Below are positions 24,370 through 31,905 of a stretch of DNA of 34,608 nucleotides, piece by piece. The notes beneath the pieces are model-generated. The model was not told the DNA's origin and searched no databases. It saw only the letters and a list, made by a program, of their open reading frames with translations. The stretch covers positions 1 to 34,608 of the forward strand of contig CABXYJ010000009.1 of assembly GCA_902516345.1 (NCBI GenBank), given 5' to 3'. The DNA is from an uncultured Pelagibacteraceae bacterium. GTDB taxonomy: Bacteria; Pseudomonadota; Alphaproteobacteria; Pelagibacterales; Pelagibacteraceae. Within the stretch, counting starts at the first letter, position 1, and every line of letters begins with the position of its first letter. The translations under genes and the position numbers were made by a program.

Positions 24370-25375
24370 TCAATCTAATTTTGTTTCTTCCTTTTAAAAT
24401 TTTTCCAATAACATATGGTTTGTATTTTTTTGTAAAGATTTTTTTTACCTGATTTAGTTTTCTCTGATTTATTATTAAACAAAATCCCACACCACAATTA
24501 AACGTTTTGTACATTTCATTATCTGAAATATCATTTTTTTTTAACCACTTAAAAATTTTGTTTGGTTTTATTTTTTCTAGATTTATTTCAGCAACATGGT
24601 TATCTGGAATTACCCTTTTAACATTCTCTGCTAAACCTCCACCAGTAATATTAGCACAACCATTTATTAAATCATTGTCTATTAATCTTAAAACCTCTTG
24701 TACATAAATTTTTGTAGGTTTTAAAAGTTCTTTTTTTAAAAAATTATTTTTTTTAATATTGATTTTTTTCTTTTTTAGAAGATATCGAACAAGTGAGAAA
24801 CCATTAGAATGGAGGCCATTAGACGGCACAGCTAATATTAAGTCATTTTGTCTGATTTTTTTTTTGGTCAGGATTTTATTTTTTCCTACTATACCAACAG
24901 CAAATCCTGCTATATCAAATTTACCTTTTTCATATGTTCCTGGCATTTCTGCTGTTTCCCCACCAACTAATTCACAACCAGCTAACTTACAACCTTTTAT
25001 AATTCCTTTAATTATTAATTTAAGTTTTTTCAAATCAATTTTGTTTATTGATATATAATCTAAAAAAACGAGTGGCTTTGCTCCTTGAACAATAAGATCA
25101 TTTACGCTCATGGCCACTAAATCAATTCCTATGGTGTTAAATTTTTTTAAAGTATTTGCTATTTCGATTTTTGTTCCAACTCCGTCAGTGCAAGTAACAA
25201 TTTTTGGCTGTTTTACCTGACTAGGAATATTGGATATAGAACCAAAATTACCAATATTTGAAAACTTTTTTTTGCCCTTTTTTTTTGATGATACTGAAGA
25301 AATGAAATTAATAAATCTATCAGCTTCATTTATATCAACACCACTTTGTTTATATGTTAATATCTTTCTAACCAT
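24350..25375 (-). CDS. purM: Phosphoribosylformylglycinamidine cyclo-ligase PurM
   Basis: PurM closes the imidazole ring to make AIR with ATP. The 341 residues show YKQSGVDINEADRFINFISS, the ATP-binding CTDGVGTKIEIANTLKKFNT, GIDLVAMSVNDLIVQGAKPL, GCELVGGETAEMPGTYEKGK and GLHSNGFSLVR in order. Length is normal. The ATG at 25375 lies only 11 bases from the divergent DUF2066 start. A perfect TATAAT on the minus strand ends 6 bases before this ATG, so the mRNA is probably leaderless. purN follows by overlap. Confidence 0.97.
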   Translation of the reverse strand: MVRKILTYKQSGVDINEADRFINFISSVSSKKKGKKKFSNIGNFGSISNIPSQVKQPKIVTCTDGVGTKIEIANTLKKFNTIGIDLVAMSVNDLIVQGAKPLVFLDYISINKIDLKKLKLIIKGIIKGCKLAGCELVGGETAEMPGTYEKGKFDIAGFAVGIVGKNKILTKKKIRQNDLILAVPSNGLHSNGFSLVRYLLKKKKINIKKNNFLKKELLKPTKIYVQEVLRLIDNDLINGCANITGGGLAENVKRVIPDNHVAEINLEKIKPNKIFKWLKKNDISDNEMYKTFNCGVGFCLIINQRKLNQVKKIFTKKYKPYVIGKILKGRNKIRLNGEINW

Positions 25376-25387
25376 TAAAATATTATA
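25376..25387 (-). promoter_or_regulatory. Putative purM promoter (-10 box, leaderless geometry)
   Basis: On the minus strand TATAAT occupies 25387-25382 and ATTTTA follows before the purM ATG at 25375. A transcript starting 7 bases after the box would start on the A of the ATG. The box shares one base with the DUF2066 start codon on the other strand. No good -35 is seen upstream inside the DUF2066 gene. Confidence 0.5.
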
Positions 25388-26466
25388 TGAAAATTGATCA
25401 TAATATTAATTATACGAAACTATTATATATTTTTTTTATATTCCTATCTTTAAGTTTATTTTTTTTTTCCACAAATAAATCATTTAGCAAATCTTTTGAT
25501 ATTGAAAATATAGATATAAAAAGACCCTTTGAGATAAATTTTAATAAAAATGAAGTAATTGATGAGGGTTTTAGGGAAGCATATGATCGTCTTCTTTCTT
25601 TAATAATTACTTCTAATGATAAGAAAAAGATAAAGAAAATAGATCTTAATAAAATCAAAGGCATGGTTGAGACTTTTACTATAAAAGAGGAAAAGTTTAT
25701 TGATGAAATATATTATGTAAATCTTGGTGTTTCATTTAATAGAAAAAAAGTTTTTAGTTTTTTAGAGAATAATAATATTTTTCCATCTGTACCAAAAAAA
25801 AAAAAATTTTTATTTATTCCAGTTATTATAAATGAGAATAATAAAACTCTTTTAGTTTTTTATGAAAATAAAATTTATGACAGATGGGATAAAAATTTGA
25901 TAAAGTCAAATTTAATTGAATATATTTTGCCAACTGAAGATTTAGAAGATATTAATTTTTTAAAAAAAAAATATGATGTAGTAGAACAATATGATTTTAA
26001 GGAAATAATAAGAAAATATAGTTTACGAGACTCTATTATAGCATTAATATTTAAAGATGATAAAGAGTTAAGAATCTTATCGAAAATTAGTTTGAATAAA
26101 AATAATATATTAAAAAATCAATCGTATCTAGATGTAAACCTAAATAATGATGATGAAGTTGATGATATAATAAAAGATTTGAAGATTATATATGAGGACT
26201 ATTGGAAAAATTTTAATCAAATTAATACTTCAATTAGAATAACTATCAACATTAAAGTTAACAATTACAATAATAAAAAAATTTCTAATTTTGAAAAAGT
26301 TTTAGATGAAACAGATTTGATTTATAATTATTTTATATCAAAGTTTAATAAAGACTTTACTTACTATCAGATAATATTTAATGGATTACCAAATATTTTT
26401 CTTGAAAAAATGAGCAATAGAAATTTAAGTTTTAACACTCAAAATAAGATTTGGATTTTAAAATGA
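25387..26466 (+). CDS. DUF2066-type exported protein of unknown function
   Basis: This 359-residue protein begins with a hydrophobic segment (about residues 13-28) ending FSKSFDIENI, consistent with export or a membrane anchor. The mature part opens with REAYDRLLSLIITSNDKKK, which resembles the DUF2066 start where a family of proteins has an AFxxALxxVLvrlTG-like stretch. Later parts show FLFIPVIINENNKTLLVFYE and a long asparagine- and lysine-rich C-terminal region. The function of the family is not known. Its position between purM and hda matches the neighbourhood I recall for this family in other Alphaproteobacteria. No promoter space exists in front of it except inside purM. Confidence 0.65.
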   Translation: MKIDHNINYTKLLYIFFIFLSLSLFFFSTNKSFSKSFDIENIDIKRPFEINFNKNEVIDEGFREAYDRLLSLIITSNDKKKIKKIDLNKIKGMVETFTIKEEKFIDEIYYVNLGVSFNRKKVFSFLENNNIFPSVPKKKKFLFIPVIINENNKTLLVFYENKIYDRWDKNLIKSNLIEYILPTEDLEDINFLKKKYDVVEQYDFKEIIRKYSLRDSIIALIFKDDKELRILSKISLNKNNILKNQSYLDVNLNNDDEVDDIIKDLKIIYEDYWKNFNQINTSIRITINIKVNNYNNKKISNFEKVLDETDLIYNYFISKFNKDFTYYQIIFNGLPNIFLEKMSNRNLSFNTQNKIWILK

Positions 26467-27134
26467 AAGATATAAATCAACAAATCATTAAGTTTAATCA
26501 TGATACTAATTTAAGTAAAGATAATTTTTTTATTTCTAAAAGTAATAAACATATTTTTGATTTTCTTAACAAATGGCCTAAGTGGGAAAAAAACTTTATC
26601 AACATTGTTGGGGAACGCTTTTCTGGAAAAACTCATTTAACGAGTATTTTTTTAAAAAAATATAATGGCTTGAAAATTGATTCTAAATCACTGAATGAAT
26701 ATCATATTAAAGAAATTAAATTATATGAAAATATAATTTTAGAAGATATAGATAAGAATGTGGATGAAAAATTATTTTATACTTTATTTAATATAATCGA
26801 GCAAAACAATAAATTTTTGATAATAACATCGAATAACCCATTAACAAAAATTGACTTTAATTTACCAGATTTAAAATCAAGATCAAAAACATTCATTTTA
26901 CAGAATATAAATAAACCTGATGATGAATTAATTTTTGCACTTTTATTAAAAAATTTTTCAGATCGTCAAATTTTTGTTGAAAAAAAATTTATTGATTTTG
27001 TAGTTAAAAGAATTGATAGATCGTATGGAAAAATTTTTGATTTCATATATAAGATCGACGAGATGAGCTTAAAAAAAAAAAAATCAATAAATTTCAAAAT
27101 AATTCAAGAAGTATTAGGGGGTAAAACTGAATAA
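26463..27134 (+). CDS. hda: DnaA-related regulatory AAA+ protein (HdaA-like)
   Basis: Hda/HdaA proteins work with the sliding clamp to turn ATP-DnaA into inactive ADP-DnaA, limiting initiation to once per cycle. The 223 residues lack the DNA-binding domain of DnaA and hold a small AAA+ core: Walker A GERFSGKT (residues 50-57), Walker B NIILEDID, FLIITSNNPLTKIDFNLPDL followed by KSRSKTFIL, and a lid ending SYGKIFDFIYKIDEMSL. The N-terminal QQIIKF stretch is where homologues carry the clamp-binding motif, but the match is weak. I choose the ATG at 26463, overlapping the DUF2066 stop as ATGA, over an upstream TTG at 26451. Its 3' end contains the aspS ribosome binding site. Confidence 0.85.
   Translation: MKDINQQIIKFNHDTNLSKDNFFISKSNKHIFDFLNKWPKWEKNFINIVGERFSGKTHLTSIFLKKYNGLKIDSKSLNEYHIKEIKLYENIILEDIDKNVDEKLFYTLFNIIEQNNKFLIITSNNPLTKIDFNLPDLKSRSKTFILQNINKPDDELIFALLLKNFSDRQIFVEKKFIDFVVKRIDRSYGKIFDFIYKIDEMSLKKKKSINFKIIQEVLGGKTE
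27116..27121 (+). promoter_or_regulatory. Ribosome binding site for aspS
   Basis: AGGGGG sits inside the last codons of hda, followed by TAAAA and then CTG at 27127. The 5-base spacing is right for a Shine-Dalgarno acting on the CTG and far too long for the ATG at 27184, which supports the non-ATG start. Confidence 0.65.
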
Positions 27135-28911
27135 ATACAGGAGTCACAAATGTAATGAATTAAGAAGTAAAGATGTTGACTGTATGGTATTTCTTTCAGG
27201 CTGGATTAACAAGAAAAGAGATCATGGAAACTTACTCTTTATTGATCTACGTGATAATTATGGGATAACACAATGTATTATAGATAAAGATAATTCTAAC
27301 TTTAATCAGTTAGAAAAAACTCAGTTAGAAACAGTAATACAAATTCACGGAAAAGTCGTTCATAGATCTAAAGAGACTTTTAATGATGAATTAGAGACAG
27401 GTGAAATAGAGGTATTAATTGAGAAATTTTTAATTTTAGGAGAATGCAAGGAATTGCCAATGCCAGTATTTAGTGATCAAGATTATTCTGAGGAAATAAG
27501 ACTGAAATATAGATTCTTAGATCTTAGAAGGAAAAAAATTCATGAAAATATCATATTAAGATCAAAAGTAATTTCTTTTATTAGAAGTGAAATGGAAAAA
27601 TTAGGATTTTTAGAATATCAAACTCCTATCTTAACATCTTCGAGTCCAGAGGGAGCTAGAGATTTTTTAGTACCAAGTAGATTAAACCATGGAAAATTTT
27701 ATGCATTACCACAAGCACCACAACAATTTAAACAACTTATAATGGTTTCAGGTTTTGATAAATATTTCCAAATAGCGCCATGTTTTAGAGATGAAGATGC
27801 AAGAGCAGATCGAAGTCCAGGTGAATTTTATCAATTAGATTTAGAGATGTCATTTGTTGATCAAGAAGATGTTTTTAATGTTGTCGAAAATTTATTAGTT
27901 AATACTTTTAAAAGATTTTCTAAAAATAAATTATTAACAAACAAATTCCCAAGAATTTCTTATTCAGATGCTATGATCAAATATGGAACTGACAAACCAG
28001 ACTTGAGAAATCCACTAGTTATAACTGATATTACAGATATTTTTTTTAGAGAAGATGTAAGTTTTGAAATATTTAAGAAATTAGTAAAAAATGGATCTAA
28101 AGCTAGGTGCATTGTAACAAAAAAGACAAAAGACAAGCCAAGAAGTTTTTTTGATAAAATCGATAAATGGTCAAAAGATGAAGGTTTTTCTGGATTAGCT
28201 TATTTTACGATTGAAAAAAATAAAGAAATTACTGCTAAAGGTCCAGTCGGTAAATTTTTCTCTAAAGAAGCCCTAGAAAAAATAATGAGTACAACTAGTG
28301 CAGAAGTTGGTGATAGTATATTTTTAGCATGTGACAAACTAAAAGATTTGGAAAAGATGACTTCTTTAGCAAGAGATAAAATAGCACAAGAATTGAATTT
28401 AATTGATAATAGTATTTTTGCTTTCTGTTGGATAGTAGATTATCCGATGTTTGAAAGAGACGAAAAAACAAAAAAAATAATTTTTAGTCATAATCCATTT
28501 TCTATGCCACAAGGAGATATTAAAAATATTGACTTTAAAAACCCTTTGAATATTCTTGCTTATCAATATGATATAGTTTGTAATGGTATTGAGCTTTCAT
28601 CTGGCGCTATAAGAAATCACATACCAGAATTAATGTACAAACTTTTTTCAATTGCAGGTTATGAAAAAGATCAAGTTGAAAAAAAATTTAGTGGGATGAT
28701 AAATGCTCTTAGTTATGGTGCACCACCACATGGAGGAATAGCTCCTGGTATAGACAGAATAATAATGCTTTTGGCAAATGAAAAAAATATTAGAGAAGTT
28801 ACAATGTTTCCAATGAATCAAAATGCTCAAGATTTAATGATGAGCGCTCCATCTGAGGTTTCAGAAACTCAACTAAAAGAGCTAGGTATTTCTTTGAGGG
28901 GAAAAAAATAA
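27127..28911 (+). CDS. aspS: Aspartate-tRNA ligase, apparent CTG start
   Basis: AspRS charges tRNA-Asp. The first in-frame ATG (27184) would begin at MVFLSGW and cut off the conserved N-terminus of the anticodon-binding domain. The frame is open upstream to a TAG at 27115 and encodes NKYRSHKCNELRSKDVDC right after a CTG at 27127, matching the KYRTHxCxEL start known from alphaproteobacterial AspRS. I therefore start at CTG (594 residues), overlapping the hda stop by 8 bases. Class II motifs are normal: IAPCFRDEDARADRSPGEFY then QLDLEMSF (motif 2) and PHGGIAPGIDRIIMLLANEK (motif 3). The bacterial-type insertion domain is present. The gene ends exactly where the convergent TSCPD gene ends. A sequencing error or mutation of ATG to CTG is possible. 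Confidence 0.9.
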   Translation: MNKYRSHKCNELRSKDVDCMVFLSGWINKKRDHGNLLFIDLRDNYGITQCIIDKDNSNFNQLEKTQLETVIQIHGKVVHRSKETFNDELETGEIEVLIEKFLILGECKELPMPVFSDQDYSEEIRLKYRFLDLRRKKIHENIILRSKVISFIRSEMEKLGFLEYQTPILTSSSPEGARDFLVPSRLNHGKFYALPQAPQQFKQLIMVSGFDKYFQIAPCFRDEDARADRSPGEFYQLDLEMSFVDQEDVFNVVENLLVNTFKRFSKNKLLTNKFPRISYSDAMIKYGTDKPDLRNPLVITDITDIFFREDVSFEIFKKLVKNGSKARCIVTKKTKDKPRSFFDKIDKWSKDEGFSGLAYFTIEKNKEITAKGPVGKFFSKEALEKIMSTTSAEVGDSIFLACDKLKDLEKMTSLARDKIAQELNLIDNSIFAFCWIVDYPMFERDEKTKKIIFSHNPFSMPQGDIKNIDFKNPLNILAYQYDIVCNGIELSSGAIRNHIPELMYKLFSIAGYEKDQVEKKFSGMINALSYGAPPHGGIAPGIDRIIMLLANEKNIREVTMFPMNQNAQDLMMSAPSEVSETQLKELGISLRGKK

Positions 28912-28924
28912 TTATTTCTTTCCC
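28899..28924. terminator. Palindrome centred on two convergent stop codons
   Basis: A 26-base inverted repeat (13 bases on each side, one mismatch) is centred between 28911 and 28912, which is exactly the junction of the aspS TAA and the TSCPD gene stop. The arms run GGG-(A)7-TAA and its near complement. A hairpin with GGGAAA/TTTCCC at its base and an AT-rich top could form in both transcripts. The T-run after the stem is short (TTT), so its use as a two-way terminator is inference. Confidence 0.5.
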
Positions 28925-29736
28925 TTTAGATTTATCTTTATGTCAGATAGATCAACTAAATTTTTTTTATAATTATTTCTTACGAATCCCTTACTTGTAA
29001 TATCTCTTACAATCTTGAGTAACTGGCTTTGATCCTCAGAATTTTCATCATCTAAGCTAGTATTTTCAGATGTTCCTATTGAAGGTGTATGAGCTAAATC
29101 TTCTCTATTTTGATAGGAAATAGCTAACTCTCTAAAAATATAATCAAGAATTGAGGATGCGCTTAAAATTCTATCATTGCCATAAACTTTACCTGAGGGC
29201 TCAAATTTTGTTCCTACGTAAGCACTTATAAATTCGTCTAAAGGTACTCCATACTGTAACCCCAGCGATACAGCAATCGCAAAATTATTCATTAAAGCTT
29301 TAACTAACTCACCTTCTTTACTAGTATCAATAAATATCTCACCAATCTTACCATCCTCATATTCTCCAGTGTGTAAATAAACTTTATGATCTCCAATGGT
29401 GGCCTTTTGAATATAACCCTTTCTTCTATCTGGCATGCTAAATCTTTTACTATTATTTTCATAATTTTGATTTTTTGTTTTTATAATTTTCTCAATATTA
29501 GAGGAACTTGATTTAGTTTTATCTGATGAACTTTCGATTTTGTTATTTTCTATAATTTTTTTATTTTTTGGATCTAAGCTTTTTGTTTTTCGATTATCAA
29601 GTTTTACATCTAGTACTTCGAATTTACCATCATCTCTTTTTTCGAGGTTTTTAAGCTCTGATTCATTTATATCTTCTAAGTAGTGGTTTACTTTAAATGT
29701 ACATGTATAATAGGTCTCAACTAAATATTTTGCCAT
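28912..29736 (-). CDS. Stand-alone TSCPD-type protein resembling the NrdJ C-terminal region
   Basis: From about residue 103 ([20 protein letters not shown]) this 274-residue protein matches the C-terminal TSCPD region of alphaproteobacterial B12-dependent ribonucleotide reductase Nrd[61 protein letters not shown] and [17 protein letters not shown]. The large catalytic barrel of NrdJ is absent and nothing nearby encodes it. The cysteine-rich tail that normally ends NrdJ is absent too; Cys12 is the only cysteine. In its place is an N-terminal domain of about 60 residues ([20 protein letters not shown]) and a Ser/Lys-rich linker. A good GAGGTG ribosome binding site precedes the ATG. It cannot be a reductase by itself; possible roles are nucleotide sensing or assisting another reductase. 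Confidence 0.8.
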   Translation of the reverse strand: MAKYLVETYYTCTFKVNHYLEDINESELKNLEKRDDGKFEVLDVKLDNRKTKSLDPKNKKIIENNKIESSSDKTKSSSSNIEKIIKTKNQNYENNSKRFSMPDRRKGYIQKATIGDHKVYLHTGEYEDGKIGEIFIDTSKEGELVKALMNNFAIAVSLGLQYGVPLDEFISAYVGTKFEPSGKVYGNDRILSASSILDYIFRELAISYQNREDLAHTPSIGTSENTSLDDENSEDQSQLLKIVRDITSKGFVRNNYKKNLVDLSDIKINLKGKK

Positions 29737-29850
29737 TTCACCTCAATTTTTAAATTTATTTTGTATTGTGTAAAAATTTATTTATATACAAAATCAAATT
29801 ATAGTCTAATTTAATTTATACAATTTTAAATTGAACTTTATAATTTTATT
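29737..29850. promoter_or_regulatory. Divergent promoter region of the TSCPD and NDUFA12-like genes
   Basis: This 114-base gap is the longest non-coding stretch in the window. On the plus strand a perfect TATAAT (29839-29844) is followed by TTTATT and the ATG at 29851, a leaderless arrangement. On the minus strand TATAAT at 29803-29798 would give the TSCPD gene a leader of about 55 bases ending in the GAGGTG ribosome binding site (29744-29739). No -35 hexamer is convincing on either side, and I see no riboswitch-like structure. Confidence 0.5.
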
Positions 29851-30210
29851 ATGTTGACATTTTTAAAAAAAATTTTCGTCTGGTGGAATCAAGATACTCT
29901 TGGTACGAGATTGAATACTTTTATTTTTGGTAAATTTGTTGGTAAGGATAATTTTGGGAATAAATATTACGAAAGCAAGAAGGGCAAAAGATGGGTAATT
30001 TACTCCGGTGAAATTGATGCCTCAAAAATTCCTGTAGAATGGTATTCCTGGATGCATTTTACTCAAAATAAAATTGAAAAAAATCACGATTTACAGAAAT
30101 ATGAATGGCAAAAACCTCATCAACCAAATTTAACTGGAACAAGTTTAGCTTATTATCCAAATAAAAAAAAGAATGTACTCGAAAAAAAATATAAAAGTTG
30201 GAAAAAATAA
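29851..30210 (+). CDS. NDUFA12-like (B17.2) NADH:ubiquinone oxidoreductase subunit
   Basis: NDUFA12 is a supernumerary subunit on the matrix/cytoplasmic arm of complex I, found in mitochondria and Alphaproteobacteria. The 119 residues have the family pattern: WWNQDTLGTRLNTFIFGKFV, DNFGNKYYESKKGKRWVIYS, IPVEWYSWMHFTQNK, then PHQPNLTGTSLAYYP. Length is normal for the bacterial form. The gene has its own promoter-like TATAAT 6 bases before the ATG and is followed by an overlapping DUF2155 gene, a pairing I recognise from other Alphaproteobacteria. It lies away from any nuo operon, as is usual for this subunit. Confidence 0.93.
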   Translation: MLTFLKKIFVWWNQDTLGTRLNTFIFGKFVGKDNFGNKYYESKKGKRWVIYSGEIDASKIPVEWYSWMHFTQNKIEKNHDLQKYEWQKPHQPNLTGTSLAYYPNKKKNVLEKKYKSWKK

Positions 30211-30571
30211 ACTCATATTAATTAATTTTATTATTTTTATACTTTTTAACAATTTAGTTATAGCAGATAATCTAGAGGGTAAAATTACACATATTAAAGT
30301 CTTAGATAAGATAAGTTCAAAAAATAAACTTATAAAATTAAAGAATGGTGAAGAAACTCGTCACAAAGATTTATTATTAAAAAGTATGAAATGTAAAAAT
30401 TCAGAATTTGATGATAATCCTGAAATTACAGCTTATATACAAGTTAAAGACTTAATGAGTGACAATAAAGATGATGTATTTGTTTTTAATGGCTGGATGT
30501 TCTCTTCAAGTCCATCTATTAACCCATTTGATCATCCTGTTTATGATATTTTGTTAGTTAAATGTTATTAA
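30173..30571 (+). CDS. DUF2155 exported protein
   Basis: This 132-residue protein has a signal peptide-like start (LILINFIIFILFNNLVIADN, probable cleavage near residue 31) and the DUF2155 pattern: KITHIKVLDKISSKNKLIKL, MKCKNSEFDDNPEITAYIQV, and the conserved VFVFNGWMFSSSPSINPFDH followed by PVYDILLVKC. The two cysteines (in MKCKN and the last LVKCY) may form a disulfide in the periplasm. Function is unknown. The only usable start is the ATG at 30173, which makes a 38-base overlap with the NDUFA12-like gene in another frame. The stop shares a TTAA with the stop of the convergent accC. Confidence 0.88.
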   Translation: MYSKKNIKVGKNKLILINFIIFILFNNLVIADNLEGKITHIKVLDKISSKNKLIKLKNGEETRHKDLLLKSMKCKNSEFDDNPEITAYIQVKDLMSDNKDDVFVFNGWMFSSSPSINPFDHPVYDILLVKCY

Positions 30572-31905
30572 ATTAGTTTTTCTTCATCTAACCAACTGAC
30601 ATTAAAATCGGAATTTATAAATTTTTCATGATTTAGAAGTTTTTTGTGCAATGGAATAGTAGTTTTTATTCCTTCAATAACAAATTCATCTAAGGATCTA
30701 TTCATTCTTTGAATAGCTTCCATTCTATTTCTCCCATGACAGATTAATTTACATATCATACTATCGTAATAAGGAGTAATTTTATATCCTTGGAAAATTG
30801 CTCCATCTACTCTAGTTCTAAAGCCAGATGGTTGGTGACACATACTAATTGTTCCTGGTGAAGGCTGATAATTATTACTCGGATCTTCAGCATTTATTCT
30901 GCACTCGATAGCATGACCTCTAGGATTTACATCAGATTGGTTAAGTGCCGTATTACCTGAAAAAGCAATCCAAATTTGTTCTTTTATTATGTCTATACCT
31001 GTTACCATTTCAGTGACAGGGTGTTCAACTTGAACCCTTGTGTTCATTTCCAAAAAGAAAAATTTGCCGTCCTCATAAATGAATTCAATTGTTCCAGCAC
31101 CTTCATAACCTATTTCACTTACCATTTTCAAAGTTCTTTCAAACAAATCTTTTCTTAATTCTTTGTTTAGAACAGGACTCGGTGTTTCTTCAATTAATTT
31201 TTGATGTCTTCTTTGAACTGAGCAGTCTCTCTCGTGTAAATGAACTGCTCTATTTTTTCCAGCTAAAATTTGAACTTCAATATGTCTTGGGTTTAGAAAA
31301 AACTTTTCAATATATACTTCATCGTTGCCAAAATATTTTTTTGCTTCAGACTTAGCTGTAGAAAAAAGTAATTCAAAGTTCTCTTCTTTGCGCACAACTT
31401 TCATTCCCTTACCTCCACCACCACCTGCAGCTTTGATTAAAATTGGAAACCCAATTTTTCTGCAAAGTTTCTTTGCTTCATCTAAATCCTTTACTCCTCC
31501 ATCAGATCCCTCAATGATAGGTAAACCATGTTCTTTTGCGATTTTTTTTGCTTGAATCTTATCACCCATCATTTTTATATGTTTTGAGGAAGCTCCAATA
31601 AATTTAATGTTATTTTCTTCTAATATTTTTGCAAAATCAGAGTTTTCAGATAAAAATCCGTATCCAGGATGTACAGCTTCCGAATTTGTAAGCTCTATGG
31701 CTGACATTAAAGCTGGAATATTTAAATAACTATTCTCAGGTAGATGTGAACCAATACAAACACTTTCATCAGCTAATTTGACATGCATACTTTCTCTGTC
31801 TACATCAGAGTGAACAGCGACTGTAGAAATTCCCCATTCCTTACAGGCTCTTATAATTCTAACTGCAATTTCTCCACGGTTTGCAATTAAAATCTTTTTA
31901 AACAT
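30568..31905 (-). CDS. accC: Biotin carboxylase, acetyl-CoA carboxylase subunit
   Basis: AccC uses ATP and bicarbonate to carboxylate biotin on AccB, the first half of malonyl-CoA synthesis. The 445 residues carry the biotin carboxylase start KKILIANRGEIAVRIIRACK, the glycine-rich ATP-grasp loop IKAAGGGGGKGMKVVR, LHERDCSVQRRHQKLIEETP, and FLEMNTRVQVEHPVTEMVTG with the catalytic Glu and Arg. Length is normal. The ATG shares its first base region with the accB stop (TAATG), the usual accBC coupling, and the substrate malonyl-CoA feeds FabD encoded elsewhere in the window. Confidence 0.98.
   Translation of the reverse strand: MFKKILIANRGEIAVRIIRACKEWGISTVAVHSDVDRESMHVKLADESVCIGSHLPENSYLNIPALMSAIELTNSEAVHPGYGFLSENSDFAKILEENNIKFIGASSKHIKMMGDKIQAKKIAKEHGLPIIEGSDGGVKDLDEAKKLCRKIGFPILIKAAGGGGGKGMKVVRKEENFELLFSTAKSEAKKYFGNDEVYIEKFFLNPRHIEVQILAGKNRAVHLHERDCSVQRRHQKLIEETPSPVLNKELRKDLFERTLKMVSEIGYEGAGTIEFIYEDGKFFFLEMNTRVQVEHPVTEMVTGIDIIKEQIWIAFSGNTALNQSDVNPRGHAIECRINAEDPSNNYQPSPGTISMCHQPSGFRTRVDGAIFQGYKITPYYDSMICKLICHGRNRMEAIQRMNRSLDEFVIEGIKTTIPLHKKLLNHEKFINSDFNVSWLDEEKLI

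Noticed and set aside
23948-24397. A 149-codon open frame on the plus strand across purN and the end of purM
   Set aside because: It is antisense to two clear purine genes, has no ribosome binding site, and shows no family signature.
28912-29736. Calling this gene a B12-dependent ribonucleotide reductase
   Set aside because: The similarity covers only the TSCPD region. The active-site cysteines and the cobalamin-binding barrel are absent, so it cannot carry out the reaction.
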